Part shown: piece after piece, positions 1 to 22,590 of the stretch
How the letters are laid out: every line of letters begins with the position of its first letter
How positions within the stretch are numbered: position 1 is the stretch's first letter
Assembly (NCBI RefSeq): GCF_020382885.2
Contig: NC_058501.1
Span: 15,328,501 to 15,392,500 of the forward strand
DNA from: Scatophagus argus
Taxonomy: Eukaryota; Chordata; Actinopteri; Scatophagidae
Direction of reading: 5' to 3'
DNA: 64,000 nt
The notes under the pieces: generated by a model
Told to the model about the DNA's origin: nothing
What the model saw: the letters and a program-made list of their open reading frames with translations, nothing else
The model's database searches: none
Made by a program: the position numbers and the translations under genes

Positions 1-922
1 ACACGTGCACGGACTCAGACTTTATGTTATATCCTTATGCATTCTCACATCGATATCGGAACAAATACTGGTGAAGATGGAATTAGAGAGAAAGTCTTAA
101 CTTCACACCTCCGGATGTACGACAGCACTTTGTTACATAAGACTTTAACATACACAGATACACAGACATGCACAAAGGGACTCAGTGGCTGCGCAAGGAC
201 GCTCAAGGACACTTCACCACCTGTCTTAGACACTGCCGTGAGGATGTGGCCGTCCTGTGGTGTGAGGAGGATGTCTCCTGTCATTTCCCCTGCAGGCCAT
301 GCATAATAAACACATCTGAGTCGGCCTTATGCAGGGGGTTACTGGATTTGGAGCACAGTGTGCGACCGTCTCGTCAACCGAGGATGCGAGGTGTACGTGG
401 ATTAGCTTTTATCAGCTGCATCTTAAACCGTAACGTGTTTGATGCACTGCCAAGTCATCATCTCTGCGTGTGTGACTGTGTGAGTGTACGCATGCGCCGT
501 AATCTTTGTCTTCATATGAATGCACTTTGTGAATATCAACTACCAATTTCCTTGGCAGTCCTTCAGTCTAGAAAGTTCTGCTCAGTCAGTTGAGTCTGTC
601 ATCACTTTCCTGCTGCACCGTTCCAGCCCACTGATCTCTGCAGCATCTCAACCTGCACATTACAACAGCCCTCCTATTCTCTCTCTCTCTATCTCTCTCT
701 GTCACTTTCTGTCTTCATCTCGCTCTCTCATTCTCCTCTGTCTCCATCTCTTTGGACTGACTCCCATTACACAGCAGCAACAGGATCGCATCGTCGTGGT
801 GGGGCTGCATCTGCGATTAGAAAGGCACAGCAGTCACACGACAGAGGCCCGCATTTGTATGTGAGAATGTGTGTGATTCCGTGTGTAAAACTGTGTGCTC
901 TCATGTGTGATTTGTGCAAGAT

Positions 923-952
<30 letters not shown>
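923..952. repeat. (TG)n(AG)n microsatellite
   Basis: Alternating TG dinucleotides run directly into AG dinucleotides. It is a simple repeat with no coding potential. Confidence 0.9.
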
Positions 953-953
<1 letters not shown>

Positions 954-3900
954 CTCAGTGTGTTTGCGTGAATGAATGTGCAGCAGCAGTAGTAGCAGTG
1001 CACAGCAGTATGTGGCCCTGGAGATTAGAGGGAAGCAGAGGGAAAGCGCAGAGGTTTAATAGAAACTTAAGTAGTGGAGAGGAAGAAGAAGATAAGAGAC
1101 GTTTGGACAGTCAAGAGTTTTATTAAGAATTTTTTAAGAAAGAAAAAGGCTCGTGCTCGTGCTTGTGCACAGGTGCACGTGAGAGATAGGATAATGCTTT
1201 CTCTGGTGACAACACGTATGACAGATAAAACAGTTTTATCTTGACCTTAGCATCTAAAGACAGTGGCCTGGAGAAGTGTGATAAAGCTGGAGAAAAATAT
1301 GCTTGTAAAAAAGAAATTGGTTCTGTTCCAGAGAGAGAGAAAGAGTACATGTATGTTATCATTTTGATCAGGACTTCAACAGGATGCTCAGATGTGATCT
1401 AGACAGACGTATTTCTGTCACACAGGCAGCACGTATTATTCCCAGGCAGCAGGCTTTGACTCGGCGATAACACGGCCACACGATTTATGGGTATCCAAAT
1501 AATAGCTCAAATAATAGCTGTTATGAGAGAGAGATTATGCAGTTCCAATGATGTATTTTATTGCAATCCCTGAAATATGCATCACCATAATTAGAAAGTC
1601 ATAGTGCCCTCATCCACCAGCTGAGCTCTTTGGGCTGTAAATAATACAAATACACCACACTTTATATCCCCAGTGCAAGGATTTCTGTGCGTTTGAAATC
1701 AAAGCCTCTGACGGTGTTGCTTGCAACTGATTCTTCAGTCGTCACTTTAACGTCTCCCCCTGATGTGGCACAGGCACAGAATATATACCAGTTTTACATA
1801 TCAAACATATTCAACCCTAACATGCCATTTTTTGACTGCAGTATGCTAATAATACATTTTCCATTTATTATTGTATTTAACGCGTACATTGCTAATCTTA
1901 TTTCTGTGGTTGGTGTCTTGTTTAGCTATGATGTACACACTACAGAGCAATATGACATACAGCATGTTGGTCAACAAATGAAGCAGTTACTGTACTGATC
2001 CACAGACTGCTGTCCCTTTAACCCACAACAAAAATTTGGTTGATGTTTTATCTTTGTCTTTGCAGGTGTTTGTCGGTATTTCGATCTTGCCAACTTTTTA
2101 TTTTGTTTCTTGTATAACTGTTTGTTCATTTCTCTACATTTAATTTGTAATTTGCATGTGGTGAAAACAAAGCCTTCTGTTAGTCCACAAGCGGATGGCT
2201 TTGTTTTTGAAGTGCTGCGATATTGCGGCTTAATGTCGGATCAATATTAATATCTCAGTTCTATGGGCACTACAGAGCCAATTGGGTGTTGCCAGTAGAT
2301 CAATGGATCTCTCCATTATTGATTTAAGAATATTTCAGCTTAAAAAGTCCCAGCTGCAGCCAAAAAGCTTCTTTGGCAGAGAGCATCAAAGAGAGGAGAA
2401 CAGAAAGCAACAGAAAGCTTTCCCTCCAACCGTTTCTCATTTGAGTGAGCGGTATAAATAGAGATCATCACTGTAATAGTCTTAGCGAGATAATTCAATT
2501 TAGCTCAAGCTTCGCCCTAATTTTCTCCACATTTGTCTTTATAGTGTGTGGACTCTGGCCTCACCATAGCTTTGCAAACAACAGAGACATGCAGTAAAAT
2601 GTGATGAGTTTGTATGATCAAACAAGTTACTGCAGGCAGTGGAAAATCATTAGTAAAACCTGCATGCTTTCTGTGGTCAATCAGCATGCTGGGATCAATG
2701 GATATTTAAAGGAAGGAAAGAGAAACGGACGTAGTCGTGAAGCAATCAAACGTTGAACATGGCTTCCATCCTGTCTGCTCCTGTGCTGTTTCACTCATGT
2801 GTGTGTCTGTATGTGTTTGCACATGCATTGTGGTGTGTAAGTTCCCCAGCTCCTAGAGTCTAATGGGGAACCCTGCTGAAATATTCATAGTGTCACATTA
2901 AGTTTGCAATATTTGCACTGGAAAACAACCAGAATACAACTTGAGCTACCAGCAACATTACAACCACTCAGCTCGGCCTTTAGCCTGACAGAGTGTCGTC
3001 TGTGGAGTCCTTGTTTAGAAGCGTTAGTAAGTGCTGACAATGAGCAGTCGGGTTAACATGTTTGTGCAGTGATCATGCCGGATCGTGTGGATATTTTTTG
3101 CAGACTTGAGATAAGAAAAACCAGAACAGAGTAAGGCTCTGTGCTCTCTGTGTGGGTCTCTAATTTGTCTCAGTGCCATAAAATATTAGTCTAGACGTTC
3201 ATCCTTAGCCCATGCATGCAAACATTTTAGTAAAACTAAAAATAAGCAGAAATAACAGCACTCAGAGAGTGAGTATGTAGGCCAGGACTGCACAGTCCTC
3301 TGAATTTGTTATGTTATTTTCATTTGAACAGAAAATGATTAGGATTTTTTTTAATCTGCATCTCCACTGGCATTTGAATTAATATGCATGTTGTGGGAGG
3401 CATAGGCCAGGCTCTTTTTTGTCCCATAGTAGTCTATGGGACAATATTTAAACAGCTCAAACACAGGCTTGGTCAAGATGTTAATCTAGACGTCCTGTCA
3501 ATAATAATAATAAAAATCTCTTTGTAAAGCTGATCTTCATCAGAGGTCTTTGAGTGAGAAATTTTTCAGTACAGTTTTTTAAAAAAAACAGCACATGATT
3601 ATTAAATAATGCAGCTACTCAAAAAGTGAGGTTTCAAAGATGACACGAATCGGCTCTGTTGGTGGAGATGCTGGAGTCAGTTTAGTGAGCATTGGAGCAA
3701 TTGCGTTAAAATCTTATTTTCCATAAATTTAAGCCTTCAGATGCTCGTTGCTGTAAATATGTAAGATACAAACTCTCCTCTCCTCCTCTTGCAAACTGTG
3801 ATCACACAGAACAGTGTGAATCTTATTTTTGACAATCGAGCAAGACATTTAAGTTGTCATCTAGTCTGAGCGTGAAGCTACCATTTACATTATGAGTGCG

Positions 3901-4511
3901 GCTGATGGAAATGTAGACCTTTCCTGCTTTATCATTGTATAAGTGAACTGTATTAGCTTTCTGTCTCATCCGACAGCATTATTGCCTTGTGCTTCTGGGA
4001 ATAATATACATTACTCATATGGTTCAGAGGCAGACAGTAATGCTTATTTCCCTCATGAGTGTGTGCACACAAAAAGACACACACACCATATGTACATGTA
4101 AAAAGCAAACTAGCGCGGGTTCACAATAAACAACCAGAACGCTACACGCGTGTGCTGACAGGATGTGTATTGATGATGCTGGATTAGCCGGGGGAAAGGG
4201 GCAATAAATGGACAGCGGCTGTCAGCAGTAGGAAGATGGAGATAACGGGAAGGAGAGAGCGATGGAGACAGTCAGGGGAGTGAGGAGAAAAATATGGGCA
4301 GGCTCGGATGATGGAGAGGCACGGAAAGTGCAAAAAGAAGATTGAGACAGAAGAGACACAGGAAAAAGAGCAGGAGACTAAAAAAAATTGGGTGGGGGGG
4401 GGGCAGTGTGTTCAGTTTACGGAGCGTGAATAGACACCCCATTGATCCAGGGACAGAGGCTATCATTCCTGTTCAGTGAGCACAGCAGCTACAGAGCAAG
4501 AGGACGATGGC

Positions 4512-4550
4512 TGGAGGCGATGGGTGGAGGCGATGGGTGGAGGCGATGGG
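4512..4550. repeat. Three tandem copies of a 13-mer
   Basis: The unit TGGAGGCGATGGG is repeated three times exactly at 4512-4524, 4525-4537 and 4538-4550. It is a short minisatellite-like array in non-coding DNA. Confidence 0.9.
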
Positions 4551-6117
4551 CATTCAGAGGAACAGAGAAATGCTGAAAAATAACATCAGCTCAGTATATG
4601 GCGTTCGTTTCTAGCTTTAACTCTCACTAACGAAACAAACCCCAACATTTCTAACTCAAATGTACCTGTTTGTCTTTTTAATTTTATTTATGGTATCTAT
4701 GTATGAATCTTTCTTTATATATATATTTGTCATTTATAGCTTGCACATCTGATTCCTCATTACAATTGGTAGGTCTGCAGCTAATTTCTATTTTCATACT
4801 CATTAACTGCACCAATCGATGAATCACAATTTCCTCCAGCCTGAGATGATTTCTCGCTTGTTTTGTCCATCAGCAGATCAGTACCGGTATATTCGAGAAC
4901 AACAAATGCTCACATCTGAGAAGCTGGAAGCAGGATTTGTAATATTTTTTTTCTCTATAATAAGCTGAAACAATAAGTGTTATTGTTTCAGCTCCGTTAA
5001 TGACAAACAGTAAGTTTTATTGCTCAAGTAAGACTTAAATAATTTCCTTTCCTGTTACTTTTGTGCGTGTGATGCGTGTAAATGAGGATAAAAAAGATGA
5101 TGGGGTTTGTTCAGGTGTTTGTGTTATATCCTAAATTATTTTGGTTTTTTTTCCCTTAAGTTTTGAAGGAGTAAAACATAAACACAACTGTGTTTTAATT
5201 TTACCCACATACACTTTGACATGTTTGTTTTCCTGCACCGTTAAATCGCCTCTGAAACGGCAGGTTTGAATATGACAGGTTAACAGTGAGCAGCCTGTGT
5301 TTATCTTCAGGGGGAACGTGTGAGGGAATTGTGAGATGGAAAAGATGCAGCACAGGAGTGAGCAGATGCCAGAGACACAGAGACTGAAAAGCAGGAGAGA
5401 GAGAGAGAGTGAGAGGAAGGACGAAGGAGGTGCTGAACAGTTGTTTTTTTTTTTGTTGTTTGTTTGTTTTTTCCGGTGCATCGTGTCTCTCAGTAAAATG
5501 CTTCCCCTTCGGTGTGTGGTGTTGTGACAGCTCTGCCCAAACTCGACCGCTCACACAGATACGACTACAGTCTGCTACAGATGGAGGGATGGAGGACGGG
5601 AGGGAGGGAGGGAGGGATGGGGAAGGGAAGTGAGAGACGAAGTGAAAATAACCCAAAGCTACAAAAGACTGACGGTTGGAGAGAGGTGCAACACAGCAGA
5701 GGAGAATAGATAGAGACAGAACGGAGGCCCGAAGAGAGCGATAGAGACAGAAGGGATAGCGATAGAGACATTCAGACTGGTTGACTCATTCTTATGATGT
5801 CAGATCTTGTGAGAAGTGTGTATCGAGCTGTGCCGACGTGCTCCAGCCGGCACTGATGAGTAATGCCATGGTTCAAAGGCTCTGCATTTTCCGCACACAT
5901 GGATAGCCAGCTCTCAGTGCTAGCAGCGAGGGCAGTGGCCAAACAGAGCAACTCAACAGCAACACTGATTTCCTGCTCTTGCGTGATTCTATCTGATATG
6001 ATAAAAGCTTTTCCAAAAAATGCCAAGAGACACACAGATGGATGCGACATTTTTTGTCTCGTGATAGAGGCAGATGACGATGATATTGATGGTGATGATA
6101 ATGTGTTCTCATAACAG

Positions 6118-16400
<10,283 letters not shown>

Positions 16401-16409
16401 ATGGTCACA

Positions 16410-16415
16410 TTTATT
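16410..16415 (-). terminator. Polyadenylation signal (AATAAA) for the s100a1-like gene
   Basis: AATAAA on the minus strand about 420 bp downstream of the s100a1-like stop codon. It is plausible as the end of the 3' UTR, but no transcript evidence is available here. Confidence 0.45.
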
Positions 16416-16657
16416 CTTTCCAGGGAGAAATGTCTTTTCTTGAATATGTTACAAAATAAATGTAAAGAAGAAGAAAGAGAGAGGCATTCACATGTTCAAA
16501 CAGTGACAGGTGCTGAAACTTATTTAAACTCTCCAGATATTGACATTGCAATAAATGCAGTTTGTTATGGACTGATTGGACATTGCTGGACAAATACACA
16601 AACAAACACCCAACATTTACTGTTGAAGCAATTAGACATATATGCATGTATGTGTGT

Positions 16658-16728
16658 ATGTATGTTTGTGTGTCTGTGTGTGTGCGTGTGTGTGTGTGTG
16701 TGTGGGTGTGTGTGTGTGTGTGTATTTG
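16658..16728. repeat. Compound (TG)n microsatellite
   Basis: A TG-rich tract with GC and GG interruptions located in the presumptive 3' UTR of the s100a1-like gene. Confidence 0.9.
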
Positions 16729-16837
16729 TACATGTCCATGACAGGATGTCCCTCGCAGGTCTGCTCTCCTGTCTTAACTGTTTCCTCCCTGGAGCATGTG
16801 GGTTTTCACAGTGGACTTCTTTGAGCCAAGGGTGTGT

Positions 16838-17257
16838 TTACTTCTTCTTTTCTGGTTTGTCGTTGTACTCCAGGAAGAAATCGTTACAGGCCACAGTAAG
16901 AGCTCCGACCAGTATGATGAACTCGGTGAAATCTACCTCCCCGTCGTTGTTGGAATCCAGGTCTCCCATTACCTTGTCCACTGCCTCCTTATCTTGGGCA
17001 TTCTGCATATGTGAAGATAAAACATAGATATAGGCTGGATCTGCATTATGAAATTTCCATGCATTTTTTACCCCTTGTAGAACATATTTCCTTACCCCCA
17101 GGTAGTTGCCGAGCTCTGCGGTAAGCATCTCCTTGAGCTCAGCCTTGCTCAGTGTATATTTGTCCCCCTCATTTCCAGAGTATTTGTGGAAGGTCTGGAT
17201 CATGAGCTGCATAGCGTTCTCCAGGGTGGAGGCATTCTCTGAGTTGGGCAAAGACAT
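16838..17257 (-). CDS. s100a1: S100-A1-like calcium-binding protein
   Basis: A small EF-hand protein that binds Ca2+ as a dimer and regulates target proteins; S100A1 is best known from muscle. Coding exons are 17257-17096 (ATG, 54 codons) and 17002-16838 (54 codons plus TAA), with a phase-0 intron (donor GTAAGG, acceptor ATATGCAG). The product is 108 residues. The first half has the S100-type 14-residue loop (YSGNEGDKYTLSKAELKEML) and the second has a canonical EF-hand loop (DSNNDGEVDFTE). It is followed by VGALTVACNDFF, which contains the conserved S100A1 cysteine. Short N- and C-terminal extensions (KPEKKK tail) make it longer than the 94-residue mammalian protein. The start is supported by an acceptor (CTCCAG) directly before A-ATG at 17258. 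A non-coding first exon with a TATA-like element lies near 18283-18377. It is the first of three S100 genes in tandem on this strand. Confidence 0.9.
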   Translation of the reverse strand: MSLPNSENASTLENAMQLMIQTFHKYSGNEGDKYTLSKAELKEMLTAELGNYLGVRKYVLQGVKNAWKFHNADPAYIYVLSSHMQNAQDKEAVDKVMGDLDSNNDGEVDFTEFIILVGALTVACNDFFLEYNDKPEKKK

Positions 17258-18282
17258 TCTGGAGAAGGGTAGAATAAGAGGAAATGTGGGAAGAGGAGAA
17301 AGCAAGAGCAGTCCATGTCAGTAATCCTGCAAAATATCTGCTCCCTGGAGCATGGAGGACAGGCCTGCTGCAAATCAGTAAAGGCTAAAGACTCAGCTGA
17401 TCTCTCTTACATTTGCTTTTCCCTATTTGACACCATGCAAAACTGGCTGGCAGAGATGCAAGGACAAACAATAAAAAACTGAATCACGGGCAACAATACT
17501 ATCACACAGACAGCTACAAACTGATTCTCTATGTGGCATCTAAGCATACCTAACTAGTGACAGGAGGGGCATTTGGCACAGTCGGAAACCCCGCACAGTT
17601 TGCTCTGTTTCCTTGTTGGGAGTGTTTCCTCCCCACCAGTGGACCTGATAAGATTTTTCTACAGATAAACTGATCCTCAACCTGTTTGTTGCTTTGCCCC
17701 AGCCAGAGAGCCTTTGGGAGTCAGGACATAGTCAGCAACCGGACATGTGAGCCAGCTGATAAGAGTGAAACTCTAACTGGTAAAACAGCCCAACCAGTGG
17801 AGGAGATGTAACCAGGACACACAGAGGAAACCTGACCTGGCTTTTACTTAGACCCACCGGATGGCAGAAAACACCGGAGACAGGTGTAAGCCCTTGCCTT
17901 TCTTGAACCTACATCACCTCTGAACAGAGAAGACTTTTCCTGACTGTCAATCACATCTTACATCAGTCTCTCCTCCTGGACACAGTGCCCAAAATTCTTA
18001 TGAATCAGTGGTATAAAAAACTCAGTAAGCCATTTTTGCATGCTCTGTCAGAGACAAAGTATGGTTCCAACACTTATTAGATTATCAACAGAAAGCTCTT
18101 GCGTCTTTGTTATTGATATGCACCTTCAGCAGGGAGTCTGCCCACTAACCACATTATGCATTAAATACACCTCTACTTTTAAAAGTACAAAACAGCCTGA
18201 AACAACCTCTGGGAAGTGCAGAAACATGGATGAGGTGAAAAGATATGAAGAGATGAAGCGTGTCCTCTAAGTCGTTTCTTAC

Positions 18283-18345
18283 CTGAGTGGATGATGATTG
18301 CTGGCCTGCTGGTCAGGTGCAAAGAGAGAAGGCAATAGCGACTGA
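18283..18345 (-). other. Putative non-coding first exon of the s100a1-like gene
   Basis: Minus-strand sequence ends in CCACTCAG followed by GTAAGAAAC, a strong donor at 18283/18282. It lies about 30-90 bp downstream of a TATA-like element at 18371-18377. The 3' acceptor partner would be the one at 17258. Exon extent upstream is estimated from the usual TATA-to-start distance. Confidence 0.5.
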
Positions 18346-18370
18346 TGAGGAGAATGAGGAGGACAACGTC

Positions 18371-18377
18371 TTAAATA
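18371..18377 (-). promoter_or_regulatory. TATA-like box upstream of the s100a1-like gene
   Basis: TATTTAA on the minus strand in a GA-rich context, placed at a suitable distance upstream of the predicted non-coding first exon. It is a motif-level prediction only. Confidence 0.45.
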
Positions 18378-18573
18378 CACCCCTCACTCCACCCATCCCA
18401 CTTATCCCTTCCTCCTCTCTCCCTCCTTCCACCTGTTGCTCCTCTCCTCCTTCCCATCCCCCCTTTTCTCCTCTCCTCTTCTTTCTCTGATTACGCATCA
18501 GGCACCTGCTGTCTGTCAAATGGACATATGAAACATCTACCTGCTCCTCCGTAACACTGTCTGTCAGTGATCA

Positions 18574-18597
18574 ATATCAATATCAATATCAATAAAT
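18574..18597. repeat. (ATCAAT)n short tandem repeat
   Basis: Four tandem ATCAAT units in AT-rich non-coding DNA, followed by AAATTGATTGATAT. Confidence 0.8.
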
Positions 18598-18599
18598 TG

Positions 18600-19840
18600 A
18601 TTGATATATGCTTATATATGGCACTGATACTGCAGTAAAACATGAGGTAAATCGTAAATTAAAGTGATCTTGCTATTCTTTTTGTAATTATATATCAGTT
18701 TATGTGAAAGTGAACTAACTCAGCTACTCAGCAATGCAAATGTGAGTTTGTGAGACATGGAATTAGTGCGTAACAAGCGGCTCAACACACTGGACCAACT
18801 GCATTTCCTGAGCACGGTGATTGACAAGGACATATCACTTACTCTCGGTATGCTACAGCTATGCAACCATTTTGTTGCGCATGTGAAAACAAAGGGAAAG
18901 CTTAGAGGGAGTGCTAAAATAAATACTGTACGTAGACAAAGATGAACAACATGATAACTCTCTTGATGTGTCTGGTTTTAAACAGCAAACAGAGTGTGGG
19001 GATGTGTGGGGATAAGATGTTTACAGGAGGAGGAGGAGGAGGAGGAGGAGGAGGAGGAGGAGGGTCATGCCTGATACAGTATACGAAGGATTAGTGTAGC
19101 ACTGATGAATGGAGCCATCACACCTGGCAGCCAAGCAGAGAAATCCCCATACAAAGACTTTGCAAAAAACGTGCAAAGGCAAAAGACAATGCTAATGCAG
19201 GGAAACACAAGGCACACTTTCACAAACACCTTCATCCCTCAAATACACAATATGTACGCAGAAAGAATATGAAAAAGGATCAACATAGACAAACAGTGAA
19301 GCCTAGTCCATCAGACTAAAGCAGTACAATGGGTAGAACGAGAGCAAAACAGTATGAAAAGTTAATGAAAAGCTAATGAATGATCTATGAATGAATGGTA
19401 CCATCACTGTCATATCATGAAACTTAGGCTTGATCTGCCATCCTGGTACATTAAGCGCATCTTCTTGTTTATGTGTCGCATCTGCAATATATTGTGTCAG
19501 TGAGAGGTGTGGCACCACATGTGTGTGTGTATAGTGTTGCAGAGCAATGTATTTTGTACTGTATGTCAGGATCTCATTGCAATGGCTGATGCACATAAAA
19601 GCTGCTGAGTTTGACAAGTCAGGGATTTTTATATTTAGCAAGTGCTGCTGGTAGCTATGGAAGGAGCAGGTATCACTGCAGCGATGCCTGTGGGACAATG
19701 TCGAGACATCAGGGAAATGCACACGTTAATAGAATGTTAATAGAAGATAATGAGTGACATCACAATTAAACACTTGATGAAAACGCAACTTAAGTAAAAG
19801 GAAACACCAATTAAAAACGACACACAATATAGTTTTATTA
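18600..19840. other. Intergenic region between S100 genes
   Basis: No coding exon was recognised. It contains a GGA repeat at 19026-19063. Scattered short ORFs lack S100 or other recognisable motifs. Confidence 0.6.
19026..19063. repeat. (GGA)n trinucleotide repeat
   Basis: About twelve GGA units. A similar tract occurs at 20984-21015 and another at 43559-43584. Confidence 0.95.
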
Positions 19841-19849
19841 TATAAAGCC

Positions 19850-19855
19850 TTTATT
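19850..19855 (-). terminator. Polyadenylation signal (AATAAA) for the second S100 gene
   Basis: AATAAA on the minus strand about 260 bp beyond the stop codon of the second S100 gene, with a second copy at 19834-19839. It is plausible as the transcript end. Confidence 0.5.
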
Positions 19856-20116
19856 TTGAAAATACAGTAAGTATCCTTTATGTAGTTGGTATAAAAAAAG
19901 ACACTCTCAGCTCAGAGTCCTTCAGTGTGTCCTGGACAGTAAAGATCAATACGATGAAAAACACAAAAGGTTGATCTGGACAGACAGTAAGGTGAACTTC
20001 AGAGCATCATACAACTGCTTGATTAATTGTATGAAAATTGTAATTATGGAAAACTATAATGGAAACAAATGGCCGTTAATTTGTTGATCCACCAAGCTCT
20101 GCAGCTTCGCAAGCGT

Positions 20117-20519
20117 TTATGGAGCCTCTGCATTGGCTCCGCTCTTGTTCTTACTACATTCCCTCTCACTGTAGGAGTTGGCCAAGTAGCCAATCAGAGT
20201 GAGGTATTCCTGGAAGCTGACCTTTCCATCCTTGTTATCATCCAGTCCCTGCTGCATCTCTCTAATGGCAGAGGAGCTGTTTGTATCCTGAATACAAAGG
20301 GGTAGACAGAAGTAGAGCAAATATTTACTATTACTATTATTCATGTACCGCGAACAGTGATGGAGAACAGCAAATTCCACTTGTTCTGCTGTTCCTTACC
20401 TCCATGATGCCGCCAAGATGGTTAGTTACCAACTTCTGGAAGCCTTTGCTGTCCAGATTCTCCTTCCCTCTGGTAGAACTAAGAAATGTCGTCACTATCG
20501 TCTTAATGGCTCCCTCCAT
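20117..20519 (-). CDS. S100-family EF-hand protein, S100A13/A14/A16-like
   Basis: Predicted Ca2+-binding dimeric S100 protein of 96 residues. Coding exons are 20519-20400 (ATG, 40 codons; acceptor CTTTAG just upstream) and 20287-20117 (TAA), joined in phase 0 (GGTAAG donor, TATTCAG acceptor). The N-terminal half has IKTIVTTF and KGFQKLVTNHL, which resemble the S100A13/S100A14 helix I and helix II pattern (VVTTF and LVTQQL). The pseudo-EF loop is short and acidic-poor. The second loop, DDNKDGKVSFQE, is a fully canonical 12-residue Ca2+ site, followed by YLTLIGYLANSY. The C-terminal tail is hydrophilic (KNKSGANAEAP). The match to S100A13/A14/A16 is by eye and the exact teleost orthologue is not assigned. 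It lies 2.9 kb upstream of the s100a1-like gene in the same orientation, which suggests tandem duplication. Confidence 0.85.
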
Positions 20520-20983
20520 ATCTAAAGATAGAGAGACAAGGACCGAGAGCAGAAAGGAGAATGAATGTAGAAGGGTGGCAAGAAGAGATATGACCGTGTC
20601 TTAGACACTCACACATGAATTTTATTAATATGAAAATATACTTATATTGATAAAATGTTTATTTTAGATCAGGGAAGAAGGCAGGACACCATAACTCTGG
20701 AACGTTTGTGCACAGCTGAAAAATGAAGATTAGAGACTCTCTGTATAGTCATATAATTTATAGACATTAAGTTTTATTACAACACTTTACTTCATGAATT
20801 CAGCTAAAAATACATTTTCTGCAAATAGAAAAAAAACTGTCATTCAAGCCATAATTGTGCTATACTGAGCACAAAGGCAAAGGATCACATCTTGTAGTCG
20901 TATCTAAACCGCATGTGTTTGGACATGTCCCCTGAACATAAACATAAGAAAGGTGAGACACACAAGTGATGTCAGCATGGCAG

Positions 20984-21015
20984 AGGAGGAGGAGGAGGAG
21001 GAGGAGGAGGAGGAG
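20984..21015. repeat. (GGA)n trinucleotide repeat
   Basis: About ten GGA units upstream of the second S100 gene. Confidence 0.95.
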
Positions 21016-21824
21016 AGAAAGCCTGAAGGCTCTCCGAGGTAAACAGAGCGAGAGGGGGGGAGAAGTGATGGAGTGAGTTGAAAAAAAGAGGGGAGTCTCT
21101 GAAGTAAACACAATGGGAGCTGTGAACTCTGACAGTGGACATCTGATCTTCAGAAGCCAGCGGGAGGCAACAGGTTCAGATTACTGCGTGCTGCCCGTCT
21201 GCTGCAGTACACTTCCCCTCACACAGTAGAAATACACTGCAATACTGGGCTCAAGTATGAACTGATGACTGCTGCAAAACAATTCCATTTCAGTATAAAT
21301 TGTGTATGATGACGGGAGAGCTCCAGGAATATCTCCCAAAAACACACCGAAATATTAAATCTTTGTGCTTGTTTGGGACGTTTATGTAACAGCAGCTGTG
21401 CTCCAGTTTCAAACTACATAATAATTCTTAGCAGATTTTGCCTTCGTAGCAGTTGGGTTTCTAGGGTGTAGAAAAGTGACAAAATTATGCCACAAGTGAA
21501 ACAGCATGCATACTAAAAGCCCTCGCACTTTGATTGTGCTTTTGGTTTACAGTACTCCCCCACAATGCACTGCACAAAGGAACTGCTAGTGCTAACATCT
21601 GCAAAAAATTAAAACTAATTGCGGAAGTTGATAAAACCGACCCAGATTCATCTTAGAAAACAAAAAAATAACCACTAAATTGTACACTTTGGTATCAATT
21701 TGTGACCCTGAAATGGAAATGACATTTCAGAGTTTGACTGACATCCAATCCTGCGCCTACTTTATCATTTCCTGTTGGAATGAAAAATGTAAAAGTATGT
21801 AAATTTCTTGTACACCCAGTGGTG

Positions 21825-22590
21825 GAGGAAGTATTCAGGAAGTATTTAGATTGTTGACTTCTTTAAGTAAAAGTACACTGTTGCAAGTAAAAGCGTTGGC
21901 TTCAAAATATTACTAAAGTAAAATTATGCAATTACAATCAATAAAATGTATGTGTATGAAATAGTATATTTAAAAGTACTCAATCCAGAAAAATGATCCC
22001 TGTGACTGTTATATAATATTATTTGATTATTATTACAGCAATGATGTATTGATGTAAAAGCAGGATTTGTCTGTTGTAGCTGGTTGAGGAGGAGGTGATT
22101 ATGTTTGTTCTGCATTAGTTTGCTGATTATTTTTTCTGCAAATCAATTGGTTGTTTGGTTTGTTAAAATCTAAAAAAAAAAAACGTGAGAAACGCAGTAA
22201 CAACCACCCAAAGATTAAAATGCCATCTTCACAGTGCTGGTTTTACCCAAACACCATTCGAAAATGACCAAAAATAAATTAAACTTATTAACATAATGAA
22301 AAGGAAAAGCAGATGTGATTATCAAACAGTTGCCTATTGATATTCTGCCAGTCGACTGATCACTTAATTGACTCATTGTCCCAGCTGTACTTGTACAGTT
22401 GGGTAGTTTAGAACAAAACATGTTTTATAAGCTCTTTGCATGTTTTGTACGTAGAAATGAAGCTGTCAGATAACAGTAGTGGAGTGAAAAGTACAATATA
22501 TCACTCTAATGGAGCAGAAGAAACATGAAAAGAAAAGACTTAAGTACTTAAATACAGTACTTGTACGAAGTACAGTAGTGAATCTTACAT
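21825..22590. repeat. Probable dispersed repeat
   Basis: The left end reads AGTGGTGGAGGAAGTATTCAG, with many AAGTAAAAGTAC-type phrases inside. The right end includes GTGGAGTGAAAAGTACAATA and AAGTACTTAAATACAGTAC. This composition is typical of an abundant teleost interspersed repeat and is shared with 6484-6840. The family name is not established from sequence alone. Confidence 0.5.

Larger units (their letters stand above)
1..6117. other. Non-coding region upstream of first resolved chrnb2 exon
   Basis: No coding exon could be supported with confidence in this 6-kb stretch. It holds a (TG)n(AG)n tract at about 923-952, CT-rich sequence at about 676-735, a short hairpin at 3420-3443, a triplicated 13-mer at 4512-4550 and purine-rich sequence at 5390-5640. 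Open frames here are short and of low complexity. Because the first resolved chrnb2 exon starts in the middle of a codon just after the signal peptide, the gene's 5' UTR and signal-peptide exon should lie here or before the window. One weak candidate is at 2759-2837. Confidence 0.6.
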
